A stretch of DNA of 64,000 bases from Moraxella boevrei DSM 14165. GTDB lineage: Bacteria > Pseudomonadota > Gammaproteobacteria > Pseudomonadales > Moraxellaceae. The first letter of the stretch is position 1. Every line of letters starts with the position of its first letter. Shown piece after piece: positions 12,255 to 21,553 of this stretch. The notes below the pieces were generated by a model. It searched no databases, was not told the origin of the DNA, and worked only from the letters and a program-made list of their open reading frames with translations. The DNA lies in the NCBI RefSeq assembly GCF_000379845.1, contig NZ_KB903772.1, forward strand, positions 1 through 64,000. Direction: 5' to 3'. The position numbers and the translations under genes are program-made.

Positions 12255-13109
12255 TTATAAAAACTTAACAATTAATCTTAACGGTAAGGTTTTCATACCA
12301 ATGCCAATCGGTAACCACGGCCATGCAGGGACATAGGCTTCATCTACATAGGCTTCAATCGCTTGCACAATCGCTTCTACGCCGTCTTCTTCACTGCTTT
12401 CAAATGGTAGATATTTCGCCCCGATGTTCAGCTCGGTGCGGATGTAACCGGGGTAAATCGTGCTGACTTTAATCGGTAATTTTTCGTTTAACATATCGGC
12501 ACGGATGCCTTCGGCAAGGCTTGCCAATCCTGCTTTGGCGGCGGCATACGTCGTTAAATGACGTGGCAAACCACGCACCGCCGACATGGACGAAATTACT
12601 ACCAAATGCCCACTATTTTGACGGCGAAAAATTTTCATACCCGCTTCGCATTGAGCCAAGGCACTGATAAAATTAGTTTCGGCGGTCTTGCGGTTGGTTT
12701 CAAAACGCCCATGTCCAATAACACGGCTGTCGCCAACCCCTGCATTAACCACAACACGGTCAATTTTGCCCAATTCACTGGCAAATTTTTCAAAAATAAC
12801 GAACACTTGTTCATAATCAGTAACATCAAGGGTTTTTACTGTCACTTTAACAGAAAATTGGCTTTCAATTTCTTGTTTTAATTGGTTTAAACGTGCTTCA
12901 CGTCTGGCACAAATTGCCAAATCATAACCCAAATAGGCAAAACGGCGTGCCATCATCGCCCCAATTCCCGAACTTGCCCCTGTAATCAGTACGGTTTTAC
13001 CTTTGCCAATGCCTTGTAAACTCGCTAATTCTTTGCGTTTAAGCAGTTTATTGGTGACAAAATTGCCATATTTATCAATTTTTTGAAATGCTTGTTCAAG
13101 TTTTTTCAT
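12255..13109 (-). CDS. Short-chain dehydrogenase/reductase
   Basis: NAD(P)-dependent SDR-family oxidoreductase of unknown substrate, 284 aa from the preferred ATG at 13109. An in-frame ATG four codons upstream, at 13121, is also possible; neither has a strong ribosome-binding site. The cofactor motif GASSGIG lies about 50 residues in, NAG (VVVNAGVG) near 127, the catalytic Ser in VVISSMS, and Tyr/Lys in YAAAK near residues 188-192. An N-terminal extension of about 35 residues precedes the Rossmann fold. The hydrophobic C-terminus (PAWPWLPIGIG, LRLIVKFL) suggests membrane association. No pathway can be named from its neighbours. Confidence 0.85.
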   Translation of the reverse strand: MKKLEQAFQKIDKYGNFVTNKLLKRKELASLQGIGKGKTVLITGASSGIGAMMARRFAYLGYDLAICARREARLNQLKQEIESQFSVKVTVKTLDVTDYEQVFVIFEKFASELGKIDRVVVNAGVGDSRVIGHGRFETNRKTAETNFISALAQCEAGMKIFRRQNSGHLVVISSMSAVRGLPRHLTTYAAAKAGLASLAEGIRADMLNEKLPIKVSTIYPGYIRTELNIGAKYLPFESSEEDGVEAIVQAIEAYVDEAYVPAWPWLPIGIGMKTLPLRLIVKFL

Positions 13110-13160
13110 ATAATTGCCCATTAAAATTTAAAAAGACAGATTATAACAATTTGCAAAAAA

Positions 13161-13190
13161 ACTCACGAGCTAAAAAAATAACTCGTGAGT
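13161..13190 (-). terminator. Terminator downstream of gmk
   Basis: Perfect 9-bp stem ACTCACGAG / CTCGTGAGT around a 12-base loop, with an A6 run on its left that becomes a U tract on the minus strand. It ends gmk transcription before the SDR gene. Confidence 0.75.
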
Positions 13191-13258
13191 TTTGTTGATA
13201 AGTCTTTGGTGAGATTTTGGATAAGTTTTGGCAAAATTTATGTAACACTTATCCCAAA

Positions 13259-13876
13259 TTAAGGGGTTAAAAGATGAGTTATACGGCTATGATGACGTTG
13301 TTGTTGTTTGTCAAGAGTCAAGCGATGGCTGATAATAATTGCCTTAATTTCAGCAAGTGCCACGTCAAAATTATCATTAATCACCACATAATCAAAGTGC
13401 AAATATTGTTGCATTTCACGCACTGAGCCTGCTAGGCGTTTGTTAATCACTTCGTCGCTGTCTTGACCACGGTTAGAGAGGCGTTCACGCAGGGCATTTT
13501 TGTCGGGGGGTAGAATAAAAATCATCACCGCTTTGGGCATGATTTTTTTGACTTGCAACGCCCCTTGCCAATCAATCTCCAAAATAACGTCCGTGCCGTG
13601 TTCGAGCATATATTCCACAGATTTTTGCGATGTGCCATAGAAGTTATCAAACACTTCGGCAAATTCCAAAAATTCGGCATTGCTAATCATCTTGGTAAAT
13701 TCATCACGACTGACAAAATGATAATGCTGACCGTTCATCTCGCCTACACGTGGCGTTCTGGTGGTATGTGAAATGCTGACGGCAAGGTTATTGGTGGTGT
13801 TGGTGAGTTGTTTGACAAGCGAGGTTTTGCCTGTGCCAGAGGCGGCGGTGATGATAAATAAAGTACCTTGGGTCAT
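13259..13876 (-). CDS. gmk: Guanylate kinase
   Basis: Phosphorylates GMP to GDP with ATP in purine nucleotide synthesis. At 205 aa it has normal length. The P-loop ASGTGKTS is at residues 12-19, the GMP-binding region [19 protein letters not shown] starts near 36, and the segment [15 protein letters not shown] is the standard core. The ATG at 13876 opens directly into [14 protein letters not shown]. It is a single minus-strand gene, divergent from ispH, with 134 bases between the two starts, which must hold both promoters. Confidence 0.96.
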   Translation of the reverse strand: MTQGTLFIITAASGTGKTSLVKQLTNTTNNLAVSISHTTRTPRVGEMNGQHYHFVSRDEFTKMISNAEFLEFAEVFDNFYGTSQKSVEYMLEHGTDVILEIDWQGALQVKKIMPKAVMIFILPPDKNALRERLSNRGQDSDEVINKRLAGSVREMQQYLHFDYVVINDNFDVALAEIKAIIISHRLTLDKQQQRHHSRITHLLTP

Positions 13877-14010
13877 GGGTTTTGCCTTTTTATTTTCGGG
13901 TAAACATGATGAAATATTGATGAAAAAACTATTTTACCATAAATTAACGTGGTTATTTTTATGATTTTTGGGTAAAATTAACAAAATTTTTGACAAAAAA
14001 AGAGATAATT

Positions 14011-14949
14011 ATGCAAATTTTACTCGCCAATCCCCGTGGTTTTTGTGCCGGTGTGGATAGAGCCATTGAGATTGTGAACGTTTGTTTGGCAAGATTTTCC
14101 CCACCTATCTACGTGCGTCATGAAGTGGTGCATAATAAATTTGTGGTGGAAGATTTGGCACGGCGTGGGGCAATTTTTGTGGAAGAGCTTGATGAAGTGC
14201 CAGACGGTGCGGTGGTCATTTTTTCCGCCCACGGCGTCTCAAAAGCCGTAGAAGATGAAGCCCAAAGGCGAGATTTGACCGTATTTGATGCCACCTGCCC
14301 CTTGGTTACTAAAGTGCATATTGAAGTGGGTAAATTTGCCAAAACAGGCATGGACGCAATCCTTATCGGACACGCAGGACACCCCGAAGTGGAAGGCACG
14401 ATGGGACGGTTTGATACGCAGTTTGGTGGTAAAATTCATCTGATTGAAGATGTGAACGATGTTGAAAATTTGGATTTACCGACCGATAGCGAGCTTGCGT
14501 TTGTTACCCAAACCACGCTTTCTATGGACGACACGGCAGGCGTGATTGATGCCTTAAAGGACAAATTCCCAAAAATCCACGCCCCACGCAAAGACGATAT
14601 CTGTTATGCCACCCAAAACCGCCAAGATGCGGTGAAAGATTTGGCAAAAAATTGTGAAATTGTACTGGTTGTTGGTAGTCCAAACTCAAGTAATTCCAAT
14701 CGTTTGCGAGAGCTTGCCGAACGACTTGGGGCAAAGGCATTTTTGATTGATAATGCGTCACAAATGGATAAAGCTTGGTTTGATAATGTCAAGTCGGTGG
14801 GTGTTACCGCAGGTGCATCTGCCCCTGAAATTTTAATTCAAGAAGTGCTAGACACCTTGCAGTCTTGGGGTGGTGAAAAGCCTGTAGAACTCTCTGGTAT
14901 TGAAGAAAATGTAACTTTCAGTTTGCCAAAAAGTTTGCGAAATACTTAA
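14011..14949 (+). CDS. ispH: 4-hydroxy-3-methylbut-2-enyl diphosphate reductase
   Basis: Last enzyme of the MEP isoprenoid pathway, a [4Fe-4S] protein that reduces HMBPP to IPP and DMAPP. From ATG 14011 it is 312 aa, the family norm, and opens [20 protein letters not shown]. The upstream TTG at 13990 would add seven unlikely residues, and the AGAG before 14011 serves as the ribosome-binding site. The three cluster cysteines are C12, C96 (FDATCPLVT) and C198 (DDICYATQ), and the [11 protein letters not shown] and VTAGASAPE motifs are present. ispG, the preceding step, lies at 49.4 kb. Confidence 0.97.
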   Translation: MQILLANPRGFCAGVDRAIEIVNVCLARFSPPIYVRHEVVHNKFVVEDLARRGAIFVEELDEVPDGAVVIFSAHGVSKAVEDEAQRRDLTVFDATCPLVTKVHIEVGKFAKTGMDAILIGHAGHPEVEGTMGRFDTQFGGKIHLIEDVNDVENLDLPTDSELAFVTQTTLSMDDTAGVIDALKDKFPKIHAPRKDDICYATQNRQDAVKDLAKNCEIVLVVGSPNSSNSNRLRELAERLGAKAFLIDNASQMDKAWFDNVKSVGVTAGASAPEILIQEVLDTLQSWGGEKPVELSGIEENVTFSLPKSLRNT

Positions 14950-14987
14950 TTAATCATATAGTTTTTTTTAAAATATAGAGCCTAAAA

Positions 14988-16301
14988 ATGTCATCAAATC
15001 GCTTTTTAAAATTGGCAGGCATGACCGCCAGTATCGCTACCAAAGCTACAAAACACACACTTTCTAGCTTGGTTGGTTCAGAAGAAGACCGCCAAAAATC
15101 TCGCAGTGAAATGCTCCAAAGCGTCGGTATCCAAATCGCTGACACGCTTGGCGAAATGAAAGGGGCGGTGATGAAAGTTGGGCAAATCGCATCGCAATAT
15201 AAAGATGTGTTTCCGCCTGAAGTTGCCAAAGCCTTAGAAAAATTGCAAAAAGATGCCCCACCGATGCCGTTTGCGGTGATTAAAAAACAAGTGGAAAATG
15301 AGTTAAAACAACCGCTTGAGCAACTATTTCACCATTTTGATGAACAGCCGTTCGCATCAGCATCTATTGGGCAGGTGCATAGAGCAATACTGACGACAGG
15401 CGAAGCGGTGGTTGTCAAGGTACAATATCCTGAGATTGACAGTAACATTGGCAGCGACCTAAAACAAGTGCGAATGGCGTTAAAAATTGCAGGCGTGATT
15501 AACATGGATAAGGCATTGCAAGACAAGATTTTTGCCGAAATCCGTGATAGTTTGTACGATGAATTGGATTACACCAAAGAAGCCCAAAATTTGGCGATTT
15601 TTGCCCATTTTCACAAAGATGATGACGGTATTATCATTCCCAAAGTGTTTCACAGCCATTCTAGTAAACGTGTGTTAACTTTATCTGAAGAGTTGGGCGA
15701 AAAGCTAGAGACTGCTAGCACTTGGGACAATGCGGTCAAACAAAAACTTGCCAAAAACCTATTTCGTTTTAGTGCAGGGCAACTGTTCAAATTGTACCGT
15801 GTGCATTGCGACCCGCATCCGGGGAATTTTGCGTTTCGGGCGGACGGTTCACTGGTGGCATATGATTTTGGTGGGATTAAATCGTATAGTTATGACGAAG
15901 TGGCGTTATTTGAGCGGTTTGCCATTCATTGCTTAACGGGTGATGTCACGGCAGTGGAGCAAGATTTGGTAACGCTTGGTGTGAAAAAAGACCCTGAAAA
16001 TTTGCCTGCAGAATTTTATGATGATTGGTTACAAATCGGTTTAAAACCGTATGGCTTTACTCAGTTGTTTAATTTGAGCCAGCATCAGCCTTATGATTTT
16101 GCCAAAAGCCAAACGCACCATGAAATTATCGCTGAAGCGAAAAAATCGCTAAAATATTGGCAAAAATTTCAACCATCGCCAAAAACCATGATGCTTGACC
16201 GCACCATTTCTGGGCAATATTGGAATTTGGTTAATCTTGGCGTTACGATTGATTTAAGCATACTGATGAAAGAATATATTCATTTAGAAAAATTGCCTTA
16301 A
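14988..16301 (+). CDS. ABC1/AarF/UbiB-family atypical kinase
   Basis: 437-aa member of the ABC1 atypical kinase family, whose bacterial member UbiB supports ubiquinone synthesis. Visible motifs are the family KxGQ (VMKVGQIAS, about residue 62), the loop ASIGQVHRA in place of a normal P-loop, the VVVKVQYPE lysine, DPHPGNFAF (catalytic loop) and YDFGGIKSY (DFG equivalent). It is shorter than E. coli UbiB and lacks the two C-terminal membrane helices, so it is more like the soluble AarF-type paralogues. No ubiquinone genes are nearby. Its stop shares a TTAA palindrome with the convergent channel gene. Confidence 0.85.
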   Translation: MSSNRFLKLAGMTASIATKATKHTLSSLVGSEEDRQKSRSEMLQSVGIQIADTLGEMKGAVMKVGQIASQYKDVFPPEVAKALEKLQKDAPPMPFAVIKKQVENELKQPLEQLFHHFDEQPFASASIGQVHRAILTTGEAVVVKVQYPEIDSNIGSDLKQVRMALKIAGVINMDKALQDKIFAEIRDSLYDELDYTKEAQNLAIFAHFHKDDDGIIIPKVFHSHSSKRVLTLSEELGEKLETASTWDNAVKQKLAKNLFRFSAGQLFKLYRVHCDPHPGNFAFRADGSLVAYDFGGIKSYSYDEVALFERFAIHCLTGDVTAVEQDLVTLGVKKDPENLPAEFYDDWLQIGLKPYGFTQLFNLSQHQPYDFAKSQTHHEIIAEAKKSLKYWQKFQPSPKTMMLDRTISGQYWNLVNLGVTIDLSILMKEYIHLEKLP

Positions 16302-17155
16302 ACGTGCAAATCATGCCCACATCTATCACAAAATTTTGCTTCGGTTGCGTGTCCAAATTTGCCACAATTTGGACAGCTAATCGGCTGTAACTGCGGACGC
16401 ATATTTTTGGTTAATTCAGCGGTAAATAGCCCAGTCGGTACAGCAATAATTGAATAACCCATAATCATCACAAACGATGCAATCGCTTGTCCAATGGGGG
16501 TTTTGGGTGACATATCGCCATAACCCACCGTAGTCATGGTTACAACTGCCCAATAAATACTCACAGGAATACTGGTAAAGCCATTTTCCGCCCCTTCCAC
16601 CACATACACTACCGAGCCAAAAATCGTTACCAAAATAATCACCGCCAAAAAAAACACCACGATTTTATGCCGACTGCTTTTTAACGCCATGGTCAAAAAC
16701 CCCGCCTGTTGCATATAATCCGCCATTTTTAAAATACGAAATACCCGTAACAAGCGTAAAATCCGCACCACGAGCAAATATTGCAACCCACCAAATAACA
16801 AACTTAAATAAGTTGGTAAAATACTTAAAAAATCCACAATGCCATAAAAACTCAGCATATACCGCAAGCGATTGGGTGTGGAAAACAACCGCAACGCATA
16901 CTCAAGCGTAAACAAAATAGTAAAAAACCACTCTGCATAGAAAAAGTATTTGCCATACTGCATCCGCATGATTAATACGCTATCAAGCATCACCACCGTA
17001 ACGCTGGCTAGCACTGCAACCAACAGCACAATATCAAACAACTTGCCCATAGGCGTGTCCGTGCCGTCAATCACCACATGAATATCATGGCGTAAACCAT
17101 CTAAAGTCAGCGGTTTATCGTGGATTTTTGGCAGGCGATTTCGGATTTTTTTCAT
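16298..17155 (-). CDS. Voltage-gated-type potassium channel with C-terminal zinc ribbon
   Basis: Six-transmembrane ion channel of 285 aa. The segments span about residues 40-235, with an Arg-rich S4-like helix (VRILRLLRVFRILK) and the K+ selectivity filter TTVGYGD between S5 and S6. After S6 a cytosolic tail ends in CPNCGKFGHATEAKFCDRCG, a two-CxxC zinc-ribbon pattern, which is an uncommon ending for a prokaryotic Kv channel. The gene converges on the UbiB-like gene with a 4-base overlap. Gating and physiological role are not evident from the sequence. Confidence 0.88.
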   Translation of the reverse strand: MKKIRNRLPKIHDKPLTLDGLRHDIHVVIDGTDTPMGKLFDIVLLVAVLASVTVVMLDSVLIMRMQYGKYFFYAEWFFTILFTLEYALRLFSTPNRLRYMLSFYGIVDFLSILPTYLSLLFGGLQYLLVVRILRLLRVFRILKMADYMQQAGFLTMALKSSRHKIVVFFLAVIILVTIFGSVVYVVEGAENGFTSIPVSIYWAVVTMTTVGYGDMSPKTPIGQAIASFVMIMGYSIIAVPTGLFTAELTKNMRPQLQPISCPNCGKFGHATEAKFCDRCGHDLHV

Positions 17156-17397
17156 AAGATTAACAAAGGAAAGTGAACGATGATTAACGGGTTTTGACGA
17201 TCTGATTTATCAATCAACAACCAATAGAAATTGGCTAAAATTGAGAGTGCTTGGCTAAAGAAGACAAGTTTAACCAAATTTTTAACGAAAAAATCGCAAA
17301 ATTTTTGCTAAAAAACCTTACATCATTGGCTAAAGCGGTTTATAATATCACATTCAACTTTTTATTTTAACCACTTTTGAAAAATAAGGAATCCAAC

Positions 17398-18147
17398 ATG
17401 GCTGGACATTCCAAATGGGCAAACATCAAACACCGTAAAGCCAAACAAGACGCCGCTAAGGGCAAAATTTTTACCAAAATTATCCGTGAAATCGTCTCGG
17501 CTGCCAAATCTGGCGACCCAGACCCTGCCAACAACCCACGGTTGCGAGCAGTGTTGGAAAAAGCCAATGCTGCCAACATGACCAAAGATGTGATTAAACG
17601 TGCGATTGAGCGTGGTGCAGGCGGTGGCGATAATGACAACATGGAAGAAATCACCTATGAAGGGTACGGGATTGGCGGTGTGGCGGTATTAGTAGAAACC
17701 ATGACCGACAATGTCAACCGTACCGTGGGCGATGTGCGTCATGCCTTTAGCAAAAATGGTGGAAACCTTGGTACATCAGGTTCAGTGGCGTATTTGTTTA
17801 GCAAACGTGGCGAGATTAGTGTGGCAGATGTGTCGCTAGAAGATATGTTAATGGAAGTCGCTTTAGAAGCAGGCGCGAGCGATATTGAAAATGATGGTGA
17901 AAGTTTGTTGATTATCACCGAGCCTGAAAATTTTGGGGTGGTGATGGATGCCTTGGAGGTGGCAGGCATCAAGCCTGACAATGCCGAAGTTACCATGTCG
18001 CCATCCACGACGGCGGACATTACCAACATTGACGATGCCCAAAAAATCCTAAAAATGATTGATATGCTAGAAGACTTAGATGACGTGCAAGACGTTTATA
18101 CCAATGTGAATTTTAGCGATGACGTCATGGCACAGTTGGATGCGTAA
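17398..18147 (+). CDS. yebC: YebC/PmpR-family regulator
   Basis: Conserved YebC/TACO1-family protein of 249 aa, described either as a DNA-binding regulator (PmpR) or as a factor that eases ribosome stalling at proline stretches. It begins with the hallmark [19 protein letters not shown] and ends with [15 protein letters not shown] chose ATG 17398, with AAGGAA upstream, over the TTG at 17377. Transcribed alone, it is followed by a terminator. Confidence 0.94.
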   Translation: MAGHSKWANIKHRKAKQDAAKGKIFTKIIREIVSAAKSGDPDPANNPRLRAVLEKANAANMTKDVIKRAIERGAGGGDNDNMEEITYEGYGIGGVAVLVETMTDNVNRTVGDVRHAFSKNGGNLGTSGSVAYLFSKRGEISVADVSLEDMLMEVALEAGASDIENDGESLLIITEPENFGVVMDALEVAGIKPDNAEVTMSPSTTADITNIDDAQKILKMIDMLEDLDDVQDVYTNVNFSDDVMAQLDA

Positions 18148-18206
18148 TTTTCTCGCTAAGCGTTGAACTTGTTACATAAAATTTAAATAAATTTTTTAAT
18201 AAAAAT

Positions 18207-18236
18207 AAAACAGGTTATACATTATAGCCTGTTTTT
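18207..18236 (+). terminator. Terminator after yebC
   Basis: Stem AAACAGGTTATA / TATAGCCTGTTT (one G-T wobble) with a short CAT-centred loop and a trailing T run (GTTTTTATTTT). Confidence 0.8.
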
Positions 18237-18305
18237 ATTTTGACGTGTAAAATTTATCAAAATCGCTTATAATAAGCCAAATTTTGTTAAAAAAATGGAA
18301 CGATT

Positions 18306-19496
18306 ATGCAATCACCGATTAATTTAGATAGCCTAAATACTAAAAACAGCCATGTTGAAAACCAACAATTATCTAGCAGTTCAATTAACATTGATAATTT
18401 GTTAAACCAAATTGCTGACGAAAATGCCACTCAAACTGCCAATTTATTAAATGATGATACATTAGAACAAATGGATAATGAATTTAACGAAGCGATACAA
18501 TCGTTAAAAACCATTCGCGATTTTATCCGTTTTTGCGTTAGTAAATTGCGTGAATATGACGTGGTGGTGGCACAAGGCACGACTGATGTGTTCGCAGAAG
18601 CGGCGGCGATTGTGTTACATACCTTGTCACTGGATTGGTCGGCGGATGAGCAGATTTTGGATTGCCGTTTGACTGATAGCGAAAAAGCCGAAGTGTTAAC
18701 CTTGCTTCAACGGCGGATTATTGAACGTAAGCCATTGAGTTATTTGATAAATTTATCGTATTTTTGTGATTTACCGTTTTATGTGGACGAGCGTGTACTT
18801 ATTCCACGTTCGCCGATTAACGAGCTTATTCGCCAACAATTTTATCCGTATTTTGAGAGCAATGATTTGGTGGAAAAATTAAGCGGTAGCAAAAAAGAGC
18901 CGAAATTTTTTCAACATGGGCTGTATGAAAAACAGTTGGCACAACCTGAACGAATTTTGGATTTATGCACAGGTTCGGGCTGTATCGGTATTGCGTTGGC
19001 GAGCCGTTTTCCTGATGCACAAGTGGATGCTAGCGATATTGACAAAAGTGCGTTGGAAGTGGCGAGTGTCAACGTGGAATATCATGAAGATATCGCCCAT
19101 CAAGTGAATTTGATTGAGTCAAATTTATTTGAGAAAATCCCTGCCGAAAATCAATACGACTTAATCGTTACCAATCCGCCGTATGTGGACGCAGCGACCA
19201 TGGCGGACTTACCCCCTGAGTTTTTGCATGAGCCAGACCATGCCTTGGCAGCAGGGCAGGATGGGTTGGACATTGTGCATCAGATTTTGTACCATGCCCC
19301 AGAATATCTGACCCGTGATGGCTTATTGGTGTGCGAAGTCGGTGATAGCGAATGGGCGTTACGCCAAGCCTATCCTGATATTCAGTTTGACTGGCTGACC
19401 TTTGCTAATGGTGGTAGTGGCGTGTTTGCGATTGATTTTGATGAGCTAATGGAAAATCGTGACTATTTTCAACATTATGTAGAGCAGTTAAATTAA
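18306..19496 (+). CDS. prmB: 50S ribosomal protein L3 glutamine methyltransferase
   Basis: SAM-dependent enzyme of the HemK/PrmC family that methylates a glutamine of ribosomal protein L3. The match to E. coli PrmB is clear from the N-terminal pattern (SLKTIRDFIRFCVSKLREYDVVVAQGTTD), FYVDERVLIPRSPINELI, the SAM loop DLCTGSGCIGIA and the catalytic NPPY (TNPPYVDA). At 396 aa it is about 85 residues longer than usual. A low-complexity, Asn/Ser-rich N-terminal extension fills residues 1-60, and about 25 extra residues (SNDLVEKLSGSKKEPKFFQH) lie before the SAM loop. It lies 29 bases before pdxH and is probably co-transcribed with it. Confidence 0.9.
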   Translation: MQSPINLDSLNTKNSHVENQQLSSSSINIDNLLNQIADENATQTANLLNDDTLEQMDNEFNEAIQSLKTIRDFIRFCVSKLREYDVVVAQGTTDVFAEAAAIVLHTLSLDWSADEQILDCRLTDSEKAEVLTLLQRRIIERKPLSYLINLSYFCDLPFYVDERVLIPRSPINELIRQQFYPYFESNDLVEKLSGSKKEPKFFQHGLYEKQLAQPERILDLCTGSGCIGIALASRFPDAQVDASDIDKSALEVASVNVEYHEDIAHQVNLIESNLFEKIPAENQYDLIVTNPPYVDAATMADLPPEFLHEPDHALAAGQDGLDIVHQILYHAPEYLTRDGLLVCEVGDSEWALRQAYPDIQFDWLTFANGGSGVFAIDFDELMENRDYFQHYVEQLN

Positions 19497-19525
19497 TACT
19501 ATTTTTTTATTAAACTGGAGGAACC

Positions 19526-20182
19526 ATGTCTATTGATTTTAGTGGCAAACGCTTATCTTATGAAAAAGGCGAACTTGACGAAAGTGACTTGCCAACCACA
19601 CCGTATCCGTTGTTACAACGCTGGGTAAGCGAAGCCTTAGACACCTATCAAGGCGAAGCCTATGCCTTTTCATTAGCAACCTGTGGGGCGGATAACAAAC
19701 CTAGTGTGCGTACTTTGCTAATGCGAGAAATTGTACCAAACGCAGACAACATTCAGTTGGTTTTTTATAGCAATTACGACAGCCAAAAAGGGCAAGATTT
19801 AGTGGAAAATCCAAATGCCGAAGCCTTGTTTTTTTGGGCAAGTTTGGAACAACAAATCCGCTTAACAGGTACAGTCAGCCGACTAAGCCGTGAACAATCC
19901 GCCCAATATTTTCACAGTCGCCCAACCGACAGTCAACTTGCCGCATGGGTGAGTGAACCGCAAAGTGGCAGGGTACCTAGCCGTGATATAATGAACGAAA
20001 AATTTGCCCAACTTGCCAAACAATACCAAAACAGCGAGATTCCATTGCCAGATTATTGGGGTGGCTATCAACTTTCGGTAGAGAAAATTGAATTTTGGCA
20101 AGGGCGAGCTAATCGGATGCACGACCGCATTGTTTATCAAAAAACCGACAATGGTTGGCAAATTCAACGCTTATTACCTTAA
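19526..20182 (+). CDS. pdxH: Pyridoxamine 5'-phosphate oxidase
   Basis: FMN enzyme that oxidises pyridoxamine or pyridoxine 5'-phosphate to PLP. At 218 aa it has normal length. Family signatures are KPSVRTLLMRE, FYSNYDSQKGQDL, the substrate-binding SRPTDSQLAAWVS and the C-terminal EFWQGRANRMHDRIVY. The ATG at 19526 has a strong CTGGAGGAA ribosome-binding site. pdxA, an earlier enzyme of the DXP-dependent B6 pathway, is at 28.6 kb. Confidence 0.96.
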   Translation: MSIDFSGKRLSYEKGELDESDLPTTPYPLLQRWVSEALDTYQGEAYAFSLATCGADNKPSVRTLLMREIVPNADNIQLVFYSNYDSQKGQDLVENPNAEALFFWASLEQQIRLTGTVSRLSREQSAQYFHSRPTDSQLAAWVSEPQSGRVPSRDIMNEKFAQLAKQYQNSEIPLPDYWGGYQLSVEKIEFWQGRANRMHDRIVYQKTDNGWQIQRLLP

Positions 20183-20231
20183 AACTTGTTGCTATAAAAA
20201 TCATGTTGGTAAATTGTAATTTTGCCAAGAT

Positions 20232-20268
20232 AAAAACCTATTTTATGCCAATGTAAAAAAGGTTTTTT
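20232..20268 (+). terminator. Terminator-like hairpin after pdxH
   Basis: AAAAACCT (20232-20239) pairs with AGGTTTTTT (20260-20268) across a 20-base loop and ends in a T run. Beyond it, to 20461, the spacer is AT-rich with no gene. Confidence 0.55.
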
Positions 20269-20461
20269 ATGTTAAAAGTTTAGTAAAAATTAAAAAATAT
20301 TTTATTATTGTATAATAATTTACGAATGATTAAATTTTGATACAAAATTAACACGACAAAAAACTTGCCAAATTCAAAAATAATTATATAATTTTTCTAA
20401 AATTTTATAATCTAATTAAAGTAAAACTTTATAATTTTTTTTGAAATGTTTTGGAGAAAAG

Positions 20462-20887
20462 ATGTTCAACCCAGATAAGATGATTGCAAACATCGTAGAA
20501 AAAAAGCTAATCAAACAAGGCTTTACCGTGATTGCTCGCTTTTTGTTGGCATATATTTTTATTGTTGCTGGTTTTGGCAAAATTATAGGCTATACCGTCA
20601 CGGCAGGTTATATGCAGAGCATGGGCGTACCGTCAGCTTTGTTGCCATTGGTGATTTTGCTGGAGTTGGGCGGTGGTTTGGCGTTGTTGTTTGGTTTCCA
20701 AACTCGCACAATTGCGTTGTTTTTGGGTGTGTTTAGCATCGTTTCCGCTTTGATGTTTCACGGTAGTGCGGACGATGTCAACGCTTTTCGTAAAAATTTA
20801 GCCATCGCAGGCGGGTTATTTTTTATCACGATTTACGGTGGGGGCGTGGCGTGTTTGGATGCTTTATTTGGTAAAAAACCTAACTAA
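20462..20887 (+). CDS. DoxX-family membrane protein
   Basis: 141-aa protein with about four hydrophobic segments (about residues 22-40, 55-80, 82-100 and 110-132) and the DoxX pattern FLLAYIFIVAGFGKIIGY near the N-terminus. DoxX proteins are small inner-membrane proteins with loosely defined roles in redox or sulfur metabolism. ATG 20462 is chosen because GGAGA lies seven bases upstream; the TTG at 20441 has no such signal. It is monocistronic. Family assignment is good, function unknown. Confidence 0.82.
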   Translation: MFNPDKMIANIVEKKLIKQGFTVIARFLLAYIFIVAGFGKIIGYTVTAGYMQSMGVPSALLPLVILLELGGGLALLFGFQTRTIALFLGVFSIVSALMFHGSADDVNAFRKNLAIAGGLFFITIYGGGVACLDALFGKKPN

Positions 20888-20903
20888 TCCTGGTAAAATC
20901 GTT

Positions 20904-20933
20904 AAAAAATCGGTTCAATTGAGCCGATTTTTT
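20904..20933. terminator. Bidirectional terminator
   Basis: Near-perfect palindrome AAAAAATCGGTTCAA / TTGAGCCGATTTTTT with one G-T pair, between the DoxX gene (+) and the lipocalin gene (-). Confidence 0.85.
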
Positions 20934-20956
20934 ATTTTAACTTTATTAATAACTTA

Positions 20957-21529
20957 TTAATTTTGTACGGTTTTTTGTAATTTACTCACATCATAGCCTT
21001 GAGTTTTGGCAATATTGACATAGTTTTGATAAACGTCATTAGGCATGGTTGGCGTGCGAGAGAGTAGCCACAGATATTTTTGGTTTGGCGTACCCACTAA
21101 GGCGTAACGGTACTCATTATCAAGTGCCAACACCCAATAACCTGCCTTACCAAAAGGCAACCAACGCAACCATTTTGGCATAAAGGTTACCAACAGTTGA
21201 CTGCTTGAGCCGTTATCCGACACGGCTTTACCGACTGCTTGCATGGTTTCGCCTGTTTTGGTCTTGCATTGATTGACGACTTGGATACTACCATCATCTT
21301 GCAGTTGGTAATTAGCTTTAACATCACTGGCACATTTATTTTGAAAAAACATCGGTAAGCGAGCGATTTCGTACCATTGCCCTACGTAACGTTGAACATT
21401 AAGACTTTCAACCGCTTGTGGTTTAGCTGTTTGTTCAATACTTTGGCTAGTTTTGGCAAAAGTTTGGCTATTGAGTAAAATTGTACTGCCAATTAGTCCT
21501 GTAATCATGAGTGTTTTGCTAAGTTTCAC
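20957..21529 (-). CDS. blc: Bacterial lipocalin (Blc-like)
   Basis: Lipocalin of 190 aa. A Sec signal peptide (about 1-25, ending QTFA) precedes the lipocalin signature YVGQWYEIARLP. Further family segments are FFQNKCASDVKANY, GKAGYWVLALDNEYRYALVG and LWLLSRTPTM. Blc binds fatty acids or lysophospholipids and is linked to membrane stress. The E. coli protein is an outer-membrane lipoprotein; no lipobox Cys is visible here, so this one is probably periplasmic or secreted. It lies 24 bases after trpC on the same strand and may ride on that transcript, though the functions are unrelated. Confidence 0.88.
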   Translation of the reverse strand: MKLSKTLMITGLIGSTILLNSQTFAKTSQSIEQTAKPQAVESLNVQRYVGQWYEIARLPMFFQNKCASDVKANYQLQDDGSIQVVNQCKTKTGETMQAVGKAVSDNGSSSQLLVTFMPKWLRWLPFGKAGYWVLALDNEYRYALVGTPNQKYLWLLSRTPTMPNDVYQNYVNIAKTQGYDVSKLQKTVQN

Positions 21530-21553
21530 GTTAAAACTCCTGTTAAAAATAAA

